From: an uncultured Sphingomonadaceae bacterium
GTDB taxonomy: Bacteria; Pseudomonadota; Alphaproteobacteria; Sphingomonadales; Sphingomonadaceae
DNA: 64,000 nucleotides
Reading direction: 5' to 3'
Assembly: GCA_947493955.1 (NCBI GenBank)
Contig: CANLSQ010000001.1
Location: 124,001 to 188,000 of the forward strand
Shown here: positions 53,144 through 62,426 of the stretch, one piece after another
How positions within the stretch are numbered: the first letter of the stretch is position 1
Layout of the letters: each line of letters starts with the position of its first letter
Notes under the pieces: model-generated
The model's database searches: none
The model's input: only the letters and a program-made list of their open reading frames with translations
Told to the model about the DNA's origin: nothing
Position numbers and translations under genes: made by a program

Positions 53144-53187
53144 CACTAGCATCAAAGGAGAATTGGGTGCTTTCCCAAGACAATTTG

Positions 53188-53823
53188 CTAAGAGGGTGCT
53201 TGGTGATTGAAGAATAGCTTAATCAAGGCATCTGCATGGGCCTCGACATGCTTTGTGTCGCTCACATCAATGCCGTAGACCTCCGCTACTTCTTCAGACA
53301 AGACGAATAGCATTTGTGCTGCAGCGACCAGGATATAAGCTATCGAGACATCGCTAATGTCCGGCCATAAACCGCTGTCTCGGTGCTTTTGTAGATTTTT
53401 ACCGGAACGCTGATGTTGCGGCTTTATGAAATTCTTGACCATCCAAGTAAAACGTTCGCTACCATGGATCGACTGTTGCACCATGATACGGGCATGTTCA
53501 GGGTGGCGCGCGCAATAACGAACATACAGGCGTATATTATGCTCAAGCTTTTCCCGTTCGTTCATCTGCGCTTCTTCGTCAGGATCAACGGCAAGCTCTG
53601 ATTCCATACGCTCAAACAAAAACGCCACAGCTTCTTTCCAAAGCTTGTCTTTATTTTCAAAATGATGACGGATCAGACCGTGGTTCACTCCAACTTTCGC
53701 GGCAATATCGCGTACACTGGCGGCATCGAAGCCCTTTTTGGAAAAAACATCAAGCGCAGCATCGAGTATTTGAGCACGTGTGCGAAGCCGTTGCTTCTCG
53801 CGCAAATTTATTCCGTCTTCCAA
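53188..53823 (-). CDS. TetR-family regulator of the polysaccharide locus
   Basis: 211 residues with the TetR domain RAQILDAALDVFSKKGFDAASVRDIAAKVGVNHGLIRHHF at about 16-55. The C-terminal part carries HARIMVQQSIHGSERFTWM, seen in TetR proteins with a large ligand domain. It is the last gene of a leftward run sulfatase-transporter-tetR with 27 bases between the transporter stop and its start, so it is probably cotranscribed. It may sense a breakdown product; the ligand is unknown. Confidence 0.88.
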   Translation of the reverse strand: MEDGINLREKQRLRTRAQILDAALDVFSKKGFDAASVRDIAAKVGVNHGLIRHHFENKDKLWKEAVAFLFERMESELAVDPDEEAQMNEREKLEHNIRLYVRYCARHPEHARIMVQQSIHGSERFTWMVKNFIKPQHQRSGKNLQKHRDSGLWPDISDVSIAYILVAAAQMLFVLSEEVAEVYGIDVSDTKHVEAHADALIKLFFNHQAPS

Positions 53824-53850
53824 ACTCGTTCCATTCTCAATTCTGCCACT

Positions 53851-55245
53851 TCAGGCAGTATTGGTTTGTGGCCGGTCACGATCACGATTTTCAATCTCGC
53901 GTCGGATGCGGCGATGCGTTGCGTTATCAATAGGATAAGCCATGATCAGAAGCACGGCAATAAAAAGGAAGCCGGCTGGAAGCAAAGTCATCACTATTTT
54001 CAACCACGCTAGGGTTTCAGCCGATTGGGTGACATTTGCACGGTACCCGATATTGTCCAGAATCAATCCGAGCAATGCGGCCGCGAAACCAAAGCTGACC
54101 TTTTGTGCAAATGACATCAATCCAAACGCCAGTGACTCCACCCGCAGTCCGGTATGAAACTCTCCATATTCAACCGTGTCCGGCAACATCGACCAGAAAG
54201 ATAAGTAGCTTGCTGCTGATCCAATCGCACCGGCAGCAAAGAGAGCTGTTACGACAGGGACAGTTTCTACCGGATTGAGATAAATAGCCACGGAAACTGC
54301 AAGCGAAATAATCAACCCACATTGCCAAACAAAACGTTTGGAGATTTTGGCTGCTACTATCGCCCATAGTGGCACCATAATAGCAGCGCCACCGGTCATT
54401 AACGCCAGTACGGTGCCAGAAGCCTCCTCGTTACCCAATGTATATTTGTAATAGTAGATCAGCGTCTTGCTGGTGAGCACACCTGCGATGAACAATAAGG
54501 ATGTGGCAGCAAAGACGAGCACGAAAGCTCGGTTCTGACGAAGGCTGATAAAGGCTGACGGCAGGTCGGGTGCGGCGGCCATTTCCACTTCATCGACATC
54601 TGGTTCTTTCGTGGTCAGAAACAGGCCCAGGAAAATCGGGAGAGATAGTGCGGCATAGCAGACTGCTGTCCAAAAAAAGCCGACGGCGGCATCTCCCTGA
54701 CCAAAATAGCCGACCAACCTTAATGTGAGAAAGGCGACAAAAAAACCGCCCGAGGTAGCTGATACCATACGCCATGCTGATAGCTCATTACGCACTTCAC
54801 CAGAGCGTGTGATGCGCGCCGACAAAGAGGAATATGGAATGGACATGATCGTGTAAAAGGTACGAAATAAAACATGAGTGGTCGCAGCATAGAGAATAAG
54901 CGCTGTGCCCTCGGACTCTGGGCGGTAGAACATGAGAATGATCGAGGCGGCAAGAGCTGGACTTCCAAACAGTATATAAGGACGATAGCTACCCCATCGG
55001 GTTCTGGTACGCTCGGCGATGAAACCCATGATCGGGTCGGTTATGCCATCCCAGACCATGGCGATGAGAAAGATAAGCCCAGCCGCCGTCGCTGTAAGAC
55101 CGAGCACGTCTGTATAATAGTAGAGCAGGAACATGCTGGCGGACGACCAATATAGATTGAATCCGAAGTCGCCGAAACCATAAGCCGCCCGGCGCCAGCG
55201 TGGCGGTTCAGTTTCGCCGCCAATATCTGCTGGGGTATCACTCAT
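53851..55245 (-). CDS. GPH-family sugar:cation symporter
   Basis: 464 residues from ATG 55245, overlapping the sulfatase stop by eight bases. Twelve helices; the GPH (MelB-like) signatures are clear: AAYGFGDFGFNLYW near 20-33, WDGITDPIMGFIAERTRTRWGSYRPYILFG with the cation-site Asp residues in helix 2 (about 65-95), and SIPYSSLSARIT near 137-148. It should import the sugar released by the sulfatases and glycosidase. In sphingomonads GPH symporters commonly sit with TonB receptors and glycosidases. Confidence 0.88.
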   Translation of the reverse strand: MSDTPADIGGETEPPRWRRAAYGFGDFGFNLYWSSASMFLLYYYTDVLGLTATAAGLIFLIAMVWDGITDPIMGFIAERTRTRWGSYRPYILFGSPALAASIILMFYRPESEGTALILYAATTHVLFRTFYTIMSIPYSSLSARITRSGEVRNELSAWRMVSATSGGFFVAFLTLRLVGYFGQGDAAVGFFWTAVCYAALSLPIFLGLFLTTKEPDVDEVEMAAAPDLPSAFISLRQNRAFVLVFAATSLLFIAGVLTSKTLIYYYKYTLGNEEASGTVLALMTGGAAIMVPLWAIVAAKISKRFVWQCGLIISLAVSVAIYLNPVETVPVVTALFAAGAIGSAASYLSFWSMLPDTVEYGEFHTGLRVESLAFGLMSFAQKVSFGFAAALLGLILDNIGYRANVTQSAETLAWLKIVMTLLPAGFLFIAVLLIMAYPIDNATHRRIRREIENRDRDRPQTNTA

Positions 55246-56833
55246 CGGCGGCAATCGCTTTGTTCAGCGATTCGATCATTCTTGTTTTGTTGGGACTATC
55301 TGGGATGATATGCTCGAGCCTGTCAAAAGCGCCTGGATCTCTCAGCCAACGTTCCGGAAACTCGGCGGCAACGGAGCCATCCTGGCGACGGAAAACAGCG
55401 CCTTGGTTGAACTTTCTGCTGAAGGAAATGTCGTGAGTTCCACCGCGCGAAGCCAGTCCGGTAAAAAGTTTTAGGCGCATCTCGACCAAGCGGTTCAGAT
55501 ATTCTGGATTATCAACAAGATTTCGTGTCTCAGCAGGATCATTGACCAGGTCAAATAGCTCCTCCGTGTCCCATATGCCATGGTACTGGATGTATTTGTA
55601 CCGATCATCACGCAGCGCGAAGGTCGTCGGCGTGTGCGGATAGTTAAACTCCCAATAATATTCATAGACCAGTTCGCTTCGTTTGGAGCCTTTCGCATTT
55701 TTGCCGGTCAATAGATGCGCAAAACTGATCCCGTCAATTTGCTCGAGCGGCACAGCCCCGGCAAGATCGATAATAGTTGGGGCGACATCGATATTTGCCA
55801 CCAACCCGGATTCGCGGATGCCAGCGCGGAGATAGGATGGGCCCCAGGCAATCATTGGCACGCGCATAGATGCCTCATAGGCATTGCGCTTGTCGGTCAG
55901 ACCATGTTCGCCTAGCAGGAAACCGTTGTCGCTGGACAAGATGATGATTGTGTTCTTCGATGCGCCAATCTGTTCAAGGTGCGCACGCAAAAGGGCAACA
56001 CTGTCGTCCACGGCTCGCAGAGTTTCACGATAATCACGACGAAACTCAGCCAGTCCCAAATTATCATGATAAGCAAATTCGACACCATGCCAGCTGTTGC
56101 GTTGATTAGTGACCCACATCGGTGTTCCCGGTTCATCACCCTTACGATATTTTGTAGTATCGACCGCCGACGGTTCTACCGTTCCCTTGTGCCGCTTCGC
56201 TGGTGTAAATGGCGCATGCACACCTTTATGCGAAATGTAGAGGAAAAACGGCCTGTTCCACCTTTGATCATTCAACCATTGGGTGGCGTAGGTTGTTAGC
56301 TCGTCGGTAATATAACCATTTTGTGGTACCGATTTACCATTGATATTGAAAACCGCTGGGCGGCCCAAAAGATCACGCGGATTATAGCTGCCTTGTCCCG
56401 CGAAGCTCACCCAATGATCAAATCCGCGGCGGGGATCGGCCTTTACACCCATATGCCACTTGCCGATGAACGCTGTTTCATAGCCAGCATCTTTCAGCCG
56501 TTCTGGGAAGATGGTGAGCGCATCTGACAGCGGCACATTATTATCAATAACCCCATGATTGCGCATCGCCATTCCGGTAAGCAGCGACGCACGGCTTGGT
56601 GAACAAAGTGAAGTTGTTACAAACGCATTTTCGAGCACAACGCCTTTCTTCGCCAGCTCATCAATGGCCGGTGTCGGCACCTCTGATCCCATGAAGCCCA
56701 ATTCATCATGCCGAAGATCGTCAACCAAAATGAAAATGATATTAGGCTGTTGAGGTTTTGCGATCGCTGGCGCTGTCGCCAAGGATAGACCAAAAAAGAT
56801 TAGAAAAGCCGCAAATCTGATCATAATCGACAT
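55238..56833 (-). CDS. Exported type I sulfatase
   Basis: 531 residues with a signal peptide (cleavage near PAIAKP). The formylglycine motif CSPSRASLLTG (about 76-86) has Cys in the C-x-P-S-R context, so it needs a formylglycine-generating enzyme, and one is at 62421-63440. Metal-binding residues follow in IFILVDDLRHD (about 33-43) and SSDNGFLLGEHG (about 314-325); GKWHMG is near 124-129. It should cleave sulfate esters from a carbohydrate in the periplasm. The substrate is not readable; heparan, fucan or ulvan-like polysaccharides are possible. Confidence 0.93.
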   Translation of the reverse strand: MSIMIRFAAFLIFFGLSLATAPAIAKPQQPNIIFILVDDLRHDELGFMGSEVPTPAIDELAKKGVVLENAFVTTSLCSPSRASLLTGMAMRNHGVIDNNVPLSDALTIFPERLKDAGYETAFIGKWHMGVKADPRRGFDHWVSFAGQGSYNPRDLLGRPAVFNINGKSVPQNGYITDELTTYATQWLNDQRWNRPFFLYISHKGVHAPFTPAKRHKGTVEPSAVDTTKYRKGDEPGTPMWVTNQRNSWHGVEFAYHDNLGLAEFRRDYRETLRAVDDSVALLRAHLEQIGASKNTIIILSSDNGFLLGEHGLTDKRNAYEASMRVPMIAWGPSYLRAGIRESGLVANIDVAPTIIDLAGAVPLEQIDGISFAHLLTGKNAKGSKRSELVYEYYWEFNYPHTPTTFALRDDRYKYIQYHGIWDTEELFDLVNDPAETRNLVDNPEYLNRLVEMRLKLFTGLASRGGTHDISFSRKFNQGAVFRRQDGSVAAEFPERWLRDPGAFDRLEHIIPDSPNKTRMIESLNKAIAADE

Positions 56834-56948
56834 GGCTTATTTTCCCATTTCCACGCTATATTTCTGCTAACTATCAAAAAGCTGGCGGTTGACCCATCTC
56901 GTTGGTCAACCGCCCAGTATATTCTGTCACGGGAGGGTGAGCAGAAAT

Positions 56949-59345
56949 TTAGAATTTGAAGACAGCCCTTGCGCCGAAATAGCGCCCAAAATCACGTGGC
57001 AGATATTGGCTGACCACGCCGCCAAAGAGCGGATCGCCAAAGATGTTAGTGGCATAAAACTGATCAAATATGTTGTTCGCGAAGATGGAGGCGTTGAACC
57101 GCCCATCGTCCGATTCCACGCCTATGGCCAGATTGACGATTGCGTAGCTGCCTTGGGTTGCGCGGGGATCACCATTCAGGCTGTAATTGACCTTGCTTTG
57201 CCAGCGGCCAGACACTTGCAAGAATGGATTGATCGATCCACCCAATGGAAAGCTCTTGCGGACTAAACCGGTGATACGCCAGTCGGGTGAGTTGGGCAGC
57301 TCCCCACCAGATAGATCCTGCAGATTTTGAACAATGTCATCACTTGGGTCGGCCGGGGTGCCACCATCATCAAGTGTTACCGGCACACATCCCTCTGCTG
57401 CAGTTTGGCCGAAATAGCATCCTGCATTTTCAAAATCACGAATAGAAGCGTCGGTATAGGAAATGCCACCTTGGATGAACCAGTCATCACTCGGTCTGAT
57501 CAAGGTTTCGACTTCCACCCCTCTCGTGCGAACGGAACCGACATTGGTCAATCGCGTTTCAGCGTTTAACACATTACCCGGTTCGTTCAGCAGGACCACG
57601 GCTTGCTCTTGAAAGTTGTTAAAATCGGTCTGGAAAACAGCCAAGTTAACGACGACATCCCCACCAGCAAATGTCGATTTCAGACCAAATTCATAAGCGT
57701 TGGATTCCTCCGCCTTAATGGGTTCGACATTATCCGGCGCTCCAAACCCCACATCAATAGCCTGTCCTTTATAGCCGCGCGCATAGCGTGCATATGCTTG
57801 TAGATCGGGCGTAATTTCATGACGCAAACCGATTTCACCCGTAACGGCAGTATCGCTCGTTTCATCATCGACATTGGCGGGCGTGCCTGGCCCACCGCCA
57901 AATGGCCTATCACCGGGGACAAGAACATTAGCGGGATCACGATTAATCTTGTAACGCAATGTCTCATCAATCAGCCGGGCACCGCCAAATAAGACGGTCT
58001 GGTTAGTCAGATAGATGTTCGCACTACCGAACAGAGCAAGGTTAGTGGTCTCAACGGCCGAGTTGAACCGTCCGCTTTGATTCAGGCGAAAAATATTTCC
58101 CCCACCAATTGGCACCGCAATTTCGAAGCGGCGTTGAAAAGTCCGGTCGAGATCGAGCAGAAAGGCATAAGCGCCAAGCACAAAATCGAATGGAGGACCT
58201 TGCGGCGAAACCAGCCGCAGTTCCTGGGACATCTGGCTGATCTTGGTAGTGCCGCTATTTAGGTCAAAAGTAATGAAACCCGGGACGGGTTCTTCGAGAT
58301 TAAGGCTATCGACATCTATATTATTCTCAAAGTCATAGCCGCGATAAGCGGAAATGGATGTTAAGGAATAGCCGTCACCAAGTTCCAGTTCTGCCCTGCC
58401 TGAAACACCCCATTGGTCGCTATCGTTAAAAATCGGTGCGTTGACATTACTGTCTGCATTTTCTTCGCCCGCTACAACTGGAGCCAACAGATTGTCGAGA
58501 TTACCTGATCCCGCCGCACCGGTTGCACCACTTGTGTCACGTATCGTGTAAATGCAACAATCTTGCCGCGACTCCCGATAATCACCGATAAGCGTGAAAG
58601 TGAAGTCAGGGTCCGGCTGAAACTGAATCTTGCCGCGAACACCCCAATTTTCATAGCCATTCAGATCGCGTCCGTCGGAATTGTCTATGTGGCCGTCAAA
58701 AGTGCGATAAAAACCGGTCAACCGCCCGCTAAAAAAACCGCCTAGAGGACCTGATAGGCTGCCTCGTAATGTATATTCACCATCTTCAGCGATCTGCCCG
58801 TCGATCATGCCGGAGAAATCTTCAGTAGGTGCTTTGGTCGTGACAGAGATCACCCCAGCAGAGGCATTCTTACCAAAGAGTGTCGATTGTGGGCCACGGA
58901 GGACTTCTACGCGTTCAATATCGGCAAGATCCTGAAACCCCATGGCTTGTCGCGCCATGACCACGTCATCAACGACAACCGATACACTTGGCTCAACACC
59001 TTGCGAGAAAACCGATGTGCCCACACCGCGGATATTGACAGAATTATTCTGGTCATTTGTTGATTGCGTAAAGGTTACGCTGGGGGCGATAGACGCCAGT
59101 GATTCAACCGACCCCACTCCCGCACTATCCAAGGCATCGCCCGAAAGTGCGGTGACGGCGACTGGAACTTCTTGAAGGCTCAATTCTCGTTTCGTCGCGG
59201 TAACGACAATGATATTCTCATCGTCGACTTGCGCCGTGTCATCATTTTCACCGGTGCTCTGAACAGTCTGACCGGCAGCCGGTGCAGACAGGATTGCCAG
59301 TGCCAATATTGCGGTCGATGCCGAAGAGAATTGAACGGTCTTCAT
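56949..59345 (-). CDS. TonB-dependent outer-membrane receptor
   Basis: 798 residues with a signal peptide (cleavage near PAAGQ). The plug domain is at about 50-160: VTATKRELSLQEVPVAVTALSG, VNIRGVG and VLRGPQSTLFGKNASAGVI. A TonB box-like IIVVTAT precedes it. The beta-barrel follows, ending in the C-terminal Phe of the signature GRYFGARAVFKF. AGGAGG lies before the ATG. It should take up oligosaccharides from the sulfated polysaccharide. It diverges from the SGNH gene, with the palindromic repeats at 59381-59514 between them. Confidence 0.94.
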   Translation of the reverse strand: MKTVQFSSASTAILALAILSAPAAGQTVQSTGENDDTAQVDDENIIVVTATKRELSLQEVPVAVTALSGDALDSAGVGSVESLASIAPSVTFTQSTNDQNNSVNIRGVGTSVFSQGVEPSVSVVVDDVVMARQAMGFQDLADIERVEVLRGPQSTLFGKNASAGVISVTTKAPTEDFSGMIDGQIAEDGEYTLRGSLSGPLGGFFSGRLTGFYRTFDGHIDNSDGRDLNGYENWGVRGKIQFQPDPDFTFTLIGDYRESRQDCCIYTIRDTSGATGAAGSGNLDNLLAPVVAGEENADSNVNAPIFNDSDQWGVSGRAELELGDGYSLTSISAYRGYDFENNIDVDSLNLEEPVPGFITFDLNSGTTKISQMSQELRLVSPQGPPFDFVLGAYAFLLDLDRTFQRRFEIAVPIGGGNIFRLNQSGRFNSAVETTNLALFGSANIYLTNQTVLFGGARLIDETLRYKINRDPANVLVPGDRPFGGGPGTPANVDDETSDTAVTGEIGLRHEITPDLQAYARYARGYKGQAIDVGFGAPDNVEPIKAEESNAYEFGLKSTFAGGDVVVNLAVFQTDFNNFQEQAVVLLNEPGNVLNAETRLTNVGSVRTRGVEVETLIRPSDDWFIQGGISYTDASIRDFENAGCYFGQTAAEGCVPVTLDDGGTPADPSDDIVQNLQDLSGGELPNSPDWRITGLVRKSFPLGGSINPFLQVSGRWQSKVNYSLNGDPRATQGSYAIVNLAIGVESDDGRFNASIFANNIFDQFYATNIFGDPLFGGVVSQYLPRDFGRYFGARAVFKF

Positions 59346-59380
59346 AATTTGCCCTCCTGATCATGCCGATTCGCTCGGCA

Positions 59381-59514
59381 CTCGTTATCCAACTGGTTAT
59401 CCAATTTCATTTTTCATTCGTCAAGTGGTTATCCGGATGTATGATCAAATCACTTTAACCTCTTGACTCATGGCAAGTCGGCGAACATGATTGTCCAAAT
59501 GGATAGCCAGTTGG
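59381..59514. promoter_or_regulatory. Repeated TGG-TTAT-CCA operators between TonB receptor and SGNH gene
   Basis: CCAACTGGTTATCCAATTT at 59389-59407 recurs on the other strand as CCAACTGGCTATCCATTT (59514-59497). Further partial copies are CTCGTTATCC (59381-59390) and AAGTGGTTATCCGG (59423-59436). TGG-N4-CCA is the kind of core bound by GntR/FadR-type regulators of sugar-acid use (UxuR/ExuR). The regulator gene is not in the window. Confidence 0.6.
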
Positions 59515-59580
59515 GTGGGGATAGTTCGTTTGAAAGACGATGCATTGATCGGAAAGGCCAGCTCGGAACCCATTTGTGTT

Positions 59581-60297
59581 GTGACTCTTCGACTGACGCG
59601 AACTGTCTTGATGACGTCTATGGCGGTTGTTCTCGCTGGATGCGCCATATCCAGTAAGGCCGAAGAACCTTCAAGAGAAATCACTCCTGCGGCAGAGATG
59701 ATCCCGCGCGCTGTTTTAGATGCTTATGTCCAGCGACGCTGGGAGCGACGAATTGACCAGTGGAGAACAAATCCGCCCGCACCTGGCGGGACACTGTTCC
59801 TAGGATCCAGCATCATTGAAGAAGGGCCCTGGGCGGATTTATTCCCTAATCGCAAGGTGATAAATCGTGGGATTGGAGCGGATACGACCAAGGGGGTTTT
59901 GCTGCGCCTTGATGATGTAATTGCTATCAAGCCGGATCAGATTTTTTTGTATATCGGTGGCAATGACTTTAGTCGCCTCGCCAATGATCCAGAAACAGCC
60001 ATCGATCGCTTGTCTCAGGTTGTTCGTCGTTTGCGTATCGCGTTGCCAGAAACTGAAATCTTTGTGAGCACACTGCTCGCCCGCGAAATCAAATTCGCAA
60101 AGAATATTCGTGAATTCAACAGTTTGCTGAAGTCAAAGCGCTGGGACAATGGCGTAACGATAGTAGATAGCTATCCACTTTTCGCTCGATCCGACGGTAG
60201 CATGGACCCCAAATATTCTAATGACAATATTCACTTGAACGGCAAAGCCTATCGCCAATGGGCCAAGCTGATTGCGCAAAAGCTTGAAGCGAAATGA
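59581..60297 (+). CDS. SGNH/GDSL-family esterase, predicted lipoprotein
   Basis: The start is taken as GTG 59581, giving 238 residues with a lipoprotein signal (VVLAGC, lipidated Cys21). The longer frame from 59491 would place the operator inside the gene. SGNH blocks are complete: LFLGSSII with catalytic Ser (block I), NRGIGAD (block II Gly), IGGNDF (block III Asn) and DNIHLN with catalytic Asp and His (block V). It may remove acetyl or other acyl groups from the polysaccharide, in the periplasm. It is 48 bases before the GH3 gene in the same orientation. Confidence 0.87.
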   Translation: MTLRLTRTVLMTSMAVVLAGCAISSKAEEPSREITPAAEMIPRAVLDAYVQRRWERRIDQWRTNPPAPGGTLFLGSSIIEEGPWADLFPNRKVINRGIGADTTKGVLLRLDDVIAIKPDQIFLYIGGNDFSRLANDPETAIDRLSQVVRRLRIALPETEIFVSTLLAREIKFAKNIREFNSLLKSKRWDNGVTIVDSYPLFARSDGSMDPKYSNDNIHLNGKAYRQWAKLIAQKLEAK

Positions 60298-60344
60298 TAA
60301 TAATTTGATTGTCGATTTCGAATACAAAAAGGATCATAACACAG

Positions 60345-62426
60345 ATGACTGATTTCTCGCCCACAAAAGGAATGTCTAACCATGATATCGCCGATACCGT
60401 AGCGAAGATACTGGAAGATATCTCGCTTGAGGAAAAAGTAGCGATGATGTCCGGCAAGGGCTTTCTCACGCAAATCAAAGAAGATGGTGGCGAATGGGGC
60501 AAGCGTCCCTACAAGGCGGGTGGTGGTGTTGAACGTCTTTCGGTTCCAAGCCTCTGGTTCACCGATGGCCCGCGCGGTGTAGCTCGGGGTCAGTCTACAT
60601 GTTTTCCATGTTCGATGAGCCGCGGCGCGAGTTTCGATGTTGATATGGAACAGCGCATTGGTGAGGTCATGGGGATAGAAGCCAGGGCGCAAGATTGTAA
60701 TTTATCGGGTGCAGTCTGTATCAACCTGTTACGCCATCCGGCATGGGGCCGCGCACAGGAAACCTATGGCGAAGATCCACATCATCTGGGTGAGATGGGC
60801 GCTGCACTTGCCGTCGGCATACAGCATCACAACGTGATCGCGACCGTAAAGCATTTTGCTCTTAACTCAGTTGAAAATACCCGGTTTCAAATCAACGTAG
60901 CCATTGCAGATGATGTGCTTCACGAAGTTTATCTGCCACATTTCAAACATGTCCTTGATGCTGGCTGCGCAACGGTGATGAGCGCGTACAACAAAATGAA
61001 CGGTGAATATTGCGGCCAGAACCGGGAGCTATTGACCGACATATTGCGTCATGAATGGGGCTTCGACGGGTTCGTTCATTCAGACTGGCTACTGGGTGTT
61101 TACAAGCCATATGGCGCGAGCGCGGGGCTTGATATCGAGAATCCTGAACCCATGGTTTTCGGTCAGAATCTGGTGTCGGCCGTTAACGATGGACAGATCG
61201 AACCCATGGTCATTGATCGCGCCTGTCGCAGGATACTGTTGACACTTTACAGATTCAGCAGCGCAGAAGATCCATTGCCCGATTACCCAATCGAACTGGT
61301 TACATCCGATGATCATCGTACGCTTGCGCGAGAAGCTGCTGAAAAAGGGGCAGTGCTTCTTAAGAATGACGATATTCTTCCACTGGATGAGAAAAAGCTG
61401 GGCAAGTTGGCTGTCATCGGAGAGCTTGCAGATAAGGAGAATACCGGCGACTTTGGATCGAGCAGAGTGAATCCCCCCTATATTGTTACGCCACTTGAAG
61501 GATTGCGCCGCCATCTTGGGGACGAGCGCGTCTCTTATTCCGATGGATCAGACAAGGATGCGGTGGCCGAGCACATTGCGCCTGCCGATGCGGTTGTGAT
61601 TGTTGCCGGATATACTGCAGATGATGAAGGGGAATATATTCCCGGCGACCTGGTTCCACAAATGCCGGACGCCGTGAAAGATGCCATGCCGGAGCGAAAA
61701 GGATCGAACAATCCGCCACGTGGCGGCGATCGCAGGTCACTCTCCCTGCCAAAGTCACAGGTTGCAATGATCCGCCATGCTTGCGATCAGGGCAAGCCAG
61801 TTATCGTCATTCTCGTCGCCGGTTCCGCCGTGATGGTAGAAGAATGGCATGATGATACCGCGGCGATCATGCAGACATTTTATAGCGGTATGGAAGGTGG
61901 CACCGCATTGGCACGTTTGCTGTTTGGCGACGTCAATCCGTCTGCGCGTCTGCCTTTTACCGTGGCACGTGATCTAGCCGATTATCCCTATTTTGACCGT
62001 GAAGCGACAGAGATTGTTTATGATCGCTGGCATGGCTACACTAAATTTGACCGTGAAGAAATCACGCCACGTTATCCTTTTGGGCACGGCCTCAGCTATA
62101 CGAATTTCAGTTACCGCGCGTTGAACGTGCATATCTCTGGCGACATGCTCGAGCTATCGGTCACCGTTCGCAATGATGGCGATGTTGCAGGCGAAGAAAT
62201 CATCATGGCTTATGTCCAACCACCGCAATCCGACGATGCTTGCCCGCACAAACTGCTCAAGAAATTCACGCGGGTTTCGCTAAAACCAAAGGAAAGCAAG
62301 CGTATCTGCCTGTCTATCGAAAAAGATGATCTGCGCCGTTATGATGCTGAAAAGAGAGCATGGTATCTGGATCGGGGGGAATATGGGTTCATGATCGGGA
62401 AATTGAGAATCAGAGCTGCACTATGA
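60345..62426 (+). CDS. Glycoside hydrolase family 3
   Basis: 693 residues from ATG 60345 with AAAGGATC upstream; a TTG at 60309 is less likely. The N-terminal barrel has WFTDGPRGVARG (about 78-90), GRAQETYGEDPHHLGE, KHFALNSVENTRF with the Lys-His pair, and FVHSDW with the nucleophile Asp near 247. The C-terminal alpha/beta sandwich (ALLKNDDILPL onward) and a fibronectin-III-like end (GHGLSYTNF; VRNDGDVAGEEIIMAYV) complete the classical layout. No signal peptide is seen, so it is likely cytosolic and acts on imported oligosaccharides. It ends in a 6-base overlap with the convergent FGE gene. Confidence 0.93.
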   Translation: MTDFSPTKGMSNHDIADTVAKILEDISLEEKVAMMSGKGFLTQIKEDGGEWGKRPYKAGGGVERLSVPSLWFTDGPRGVARGQSTCFPCSMSRGASFDVDMEQRIGEVMGIEARAQDCNLSGAVCINLLRHPAWGRAQETYGEDPHHLGEMGAALAVGIQHHNVIATVKHFALNSVENTRFQINVAIADDVLHEVYLPHFKHVLDAGCATVMSAYNKMNGEYCGQNRELLTDILRHEWGFDGFVHSDWLLGVYKPYGASAGLDIENPEPMVFGQNLVSAVNDGQIEPMVIDRACRRILLTLYRFSSAEDPLPDYPIELVTSDDHRTLAREAAEKGAVLLKNDDILPLDEKKLGKLAVIGELADKENTGDFGSSRVNPPYIVTPLEGLRRHLGDERVSYSDGSDKDAVAEHIAPADAVVIVAGYTADDEGEYIPGDLVPQMPDAVKDAMPERKGSNNPPRGGDRRSLSLPKSQVAMIRHACDQGKPVIVILVAGSAVMVEEWHDDTAAIMQTFYSGMEGGTALARLLFGDVNPSARLPFTVARDLADYPYFDREATEIVYDRWHGYTKFDREEITPRYPFGHGLSYTNFSYRALNVHISGDMLELSVTVRNDGDVAGEEIIMAYVQPPQSDDACPHKLLKKFTRVSLKPKESKRICLSIEKDDLRRYDAEKRAWYLDRGEYGFMIGKLRIRAAL

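Noticed and set aside
52943-53149. Short plus-strand frame after the membrane protein gene
   Set aside because: It begins at the start of the convergent gene's promoter region, lacks a ribosome-binding site and covers the intergenic repeat.
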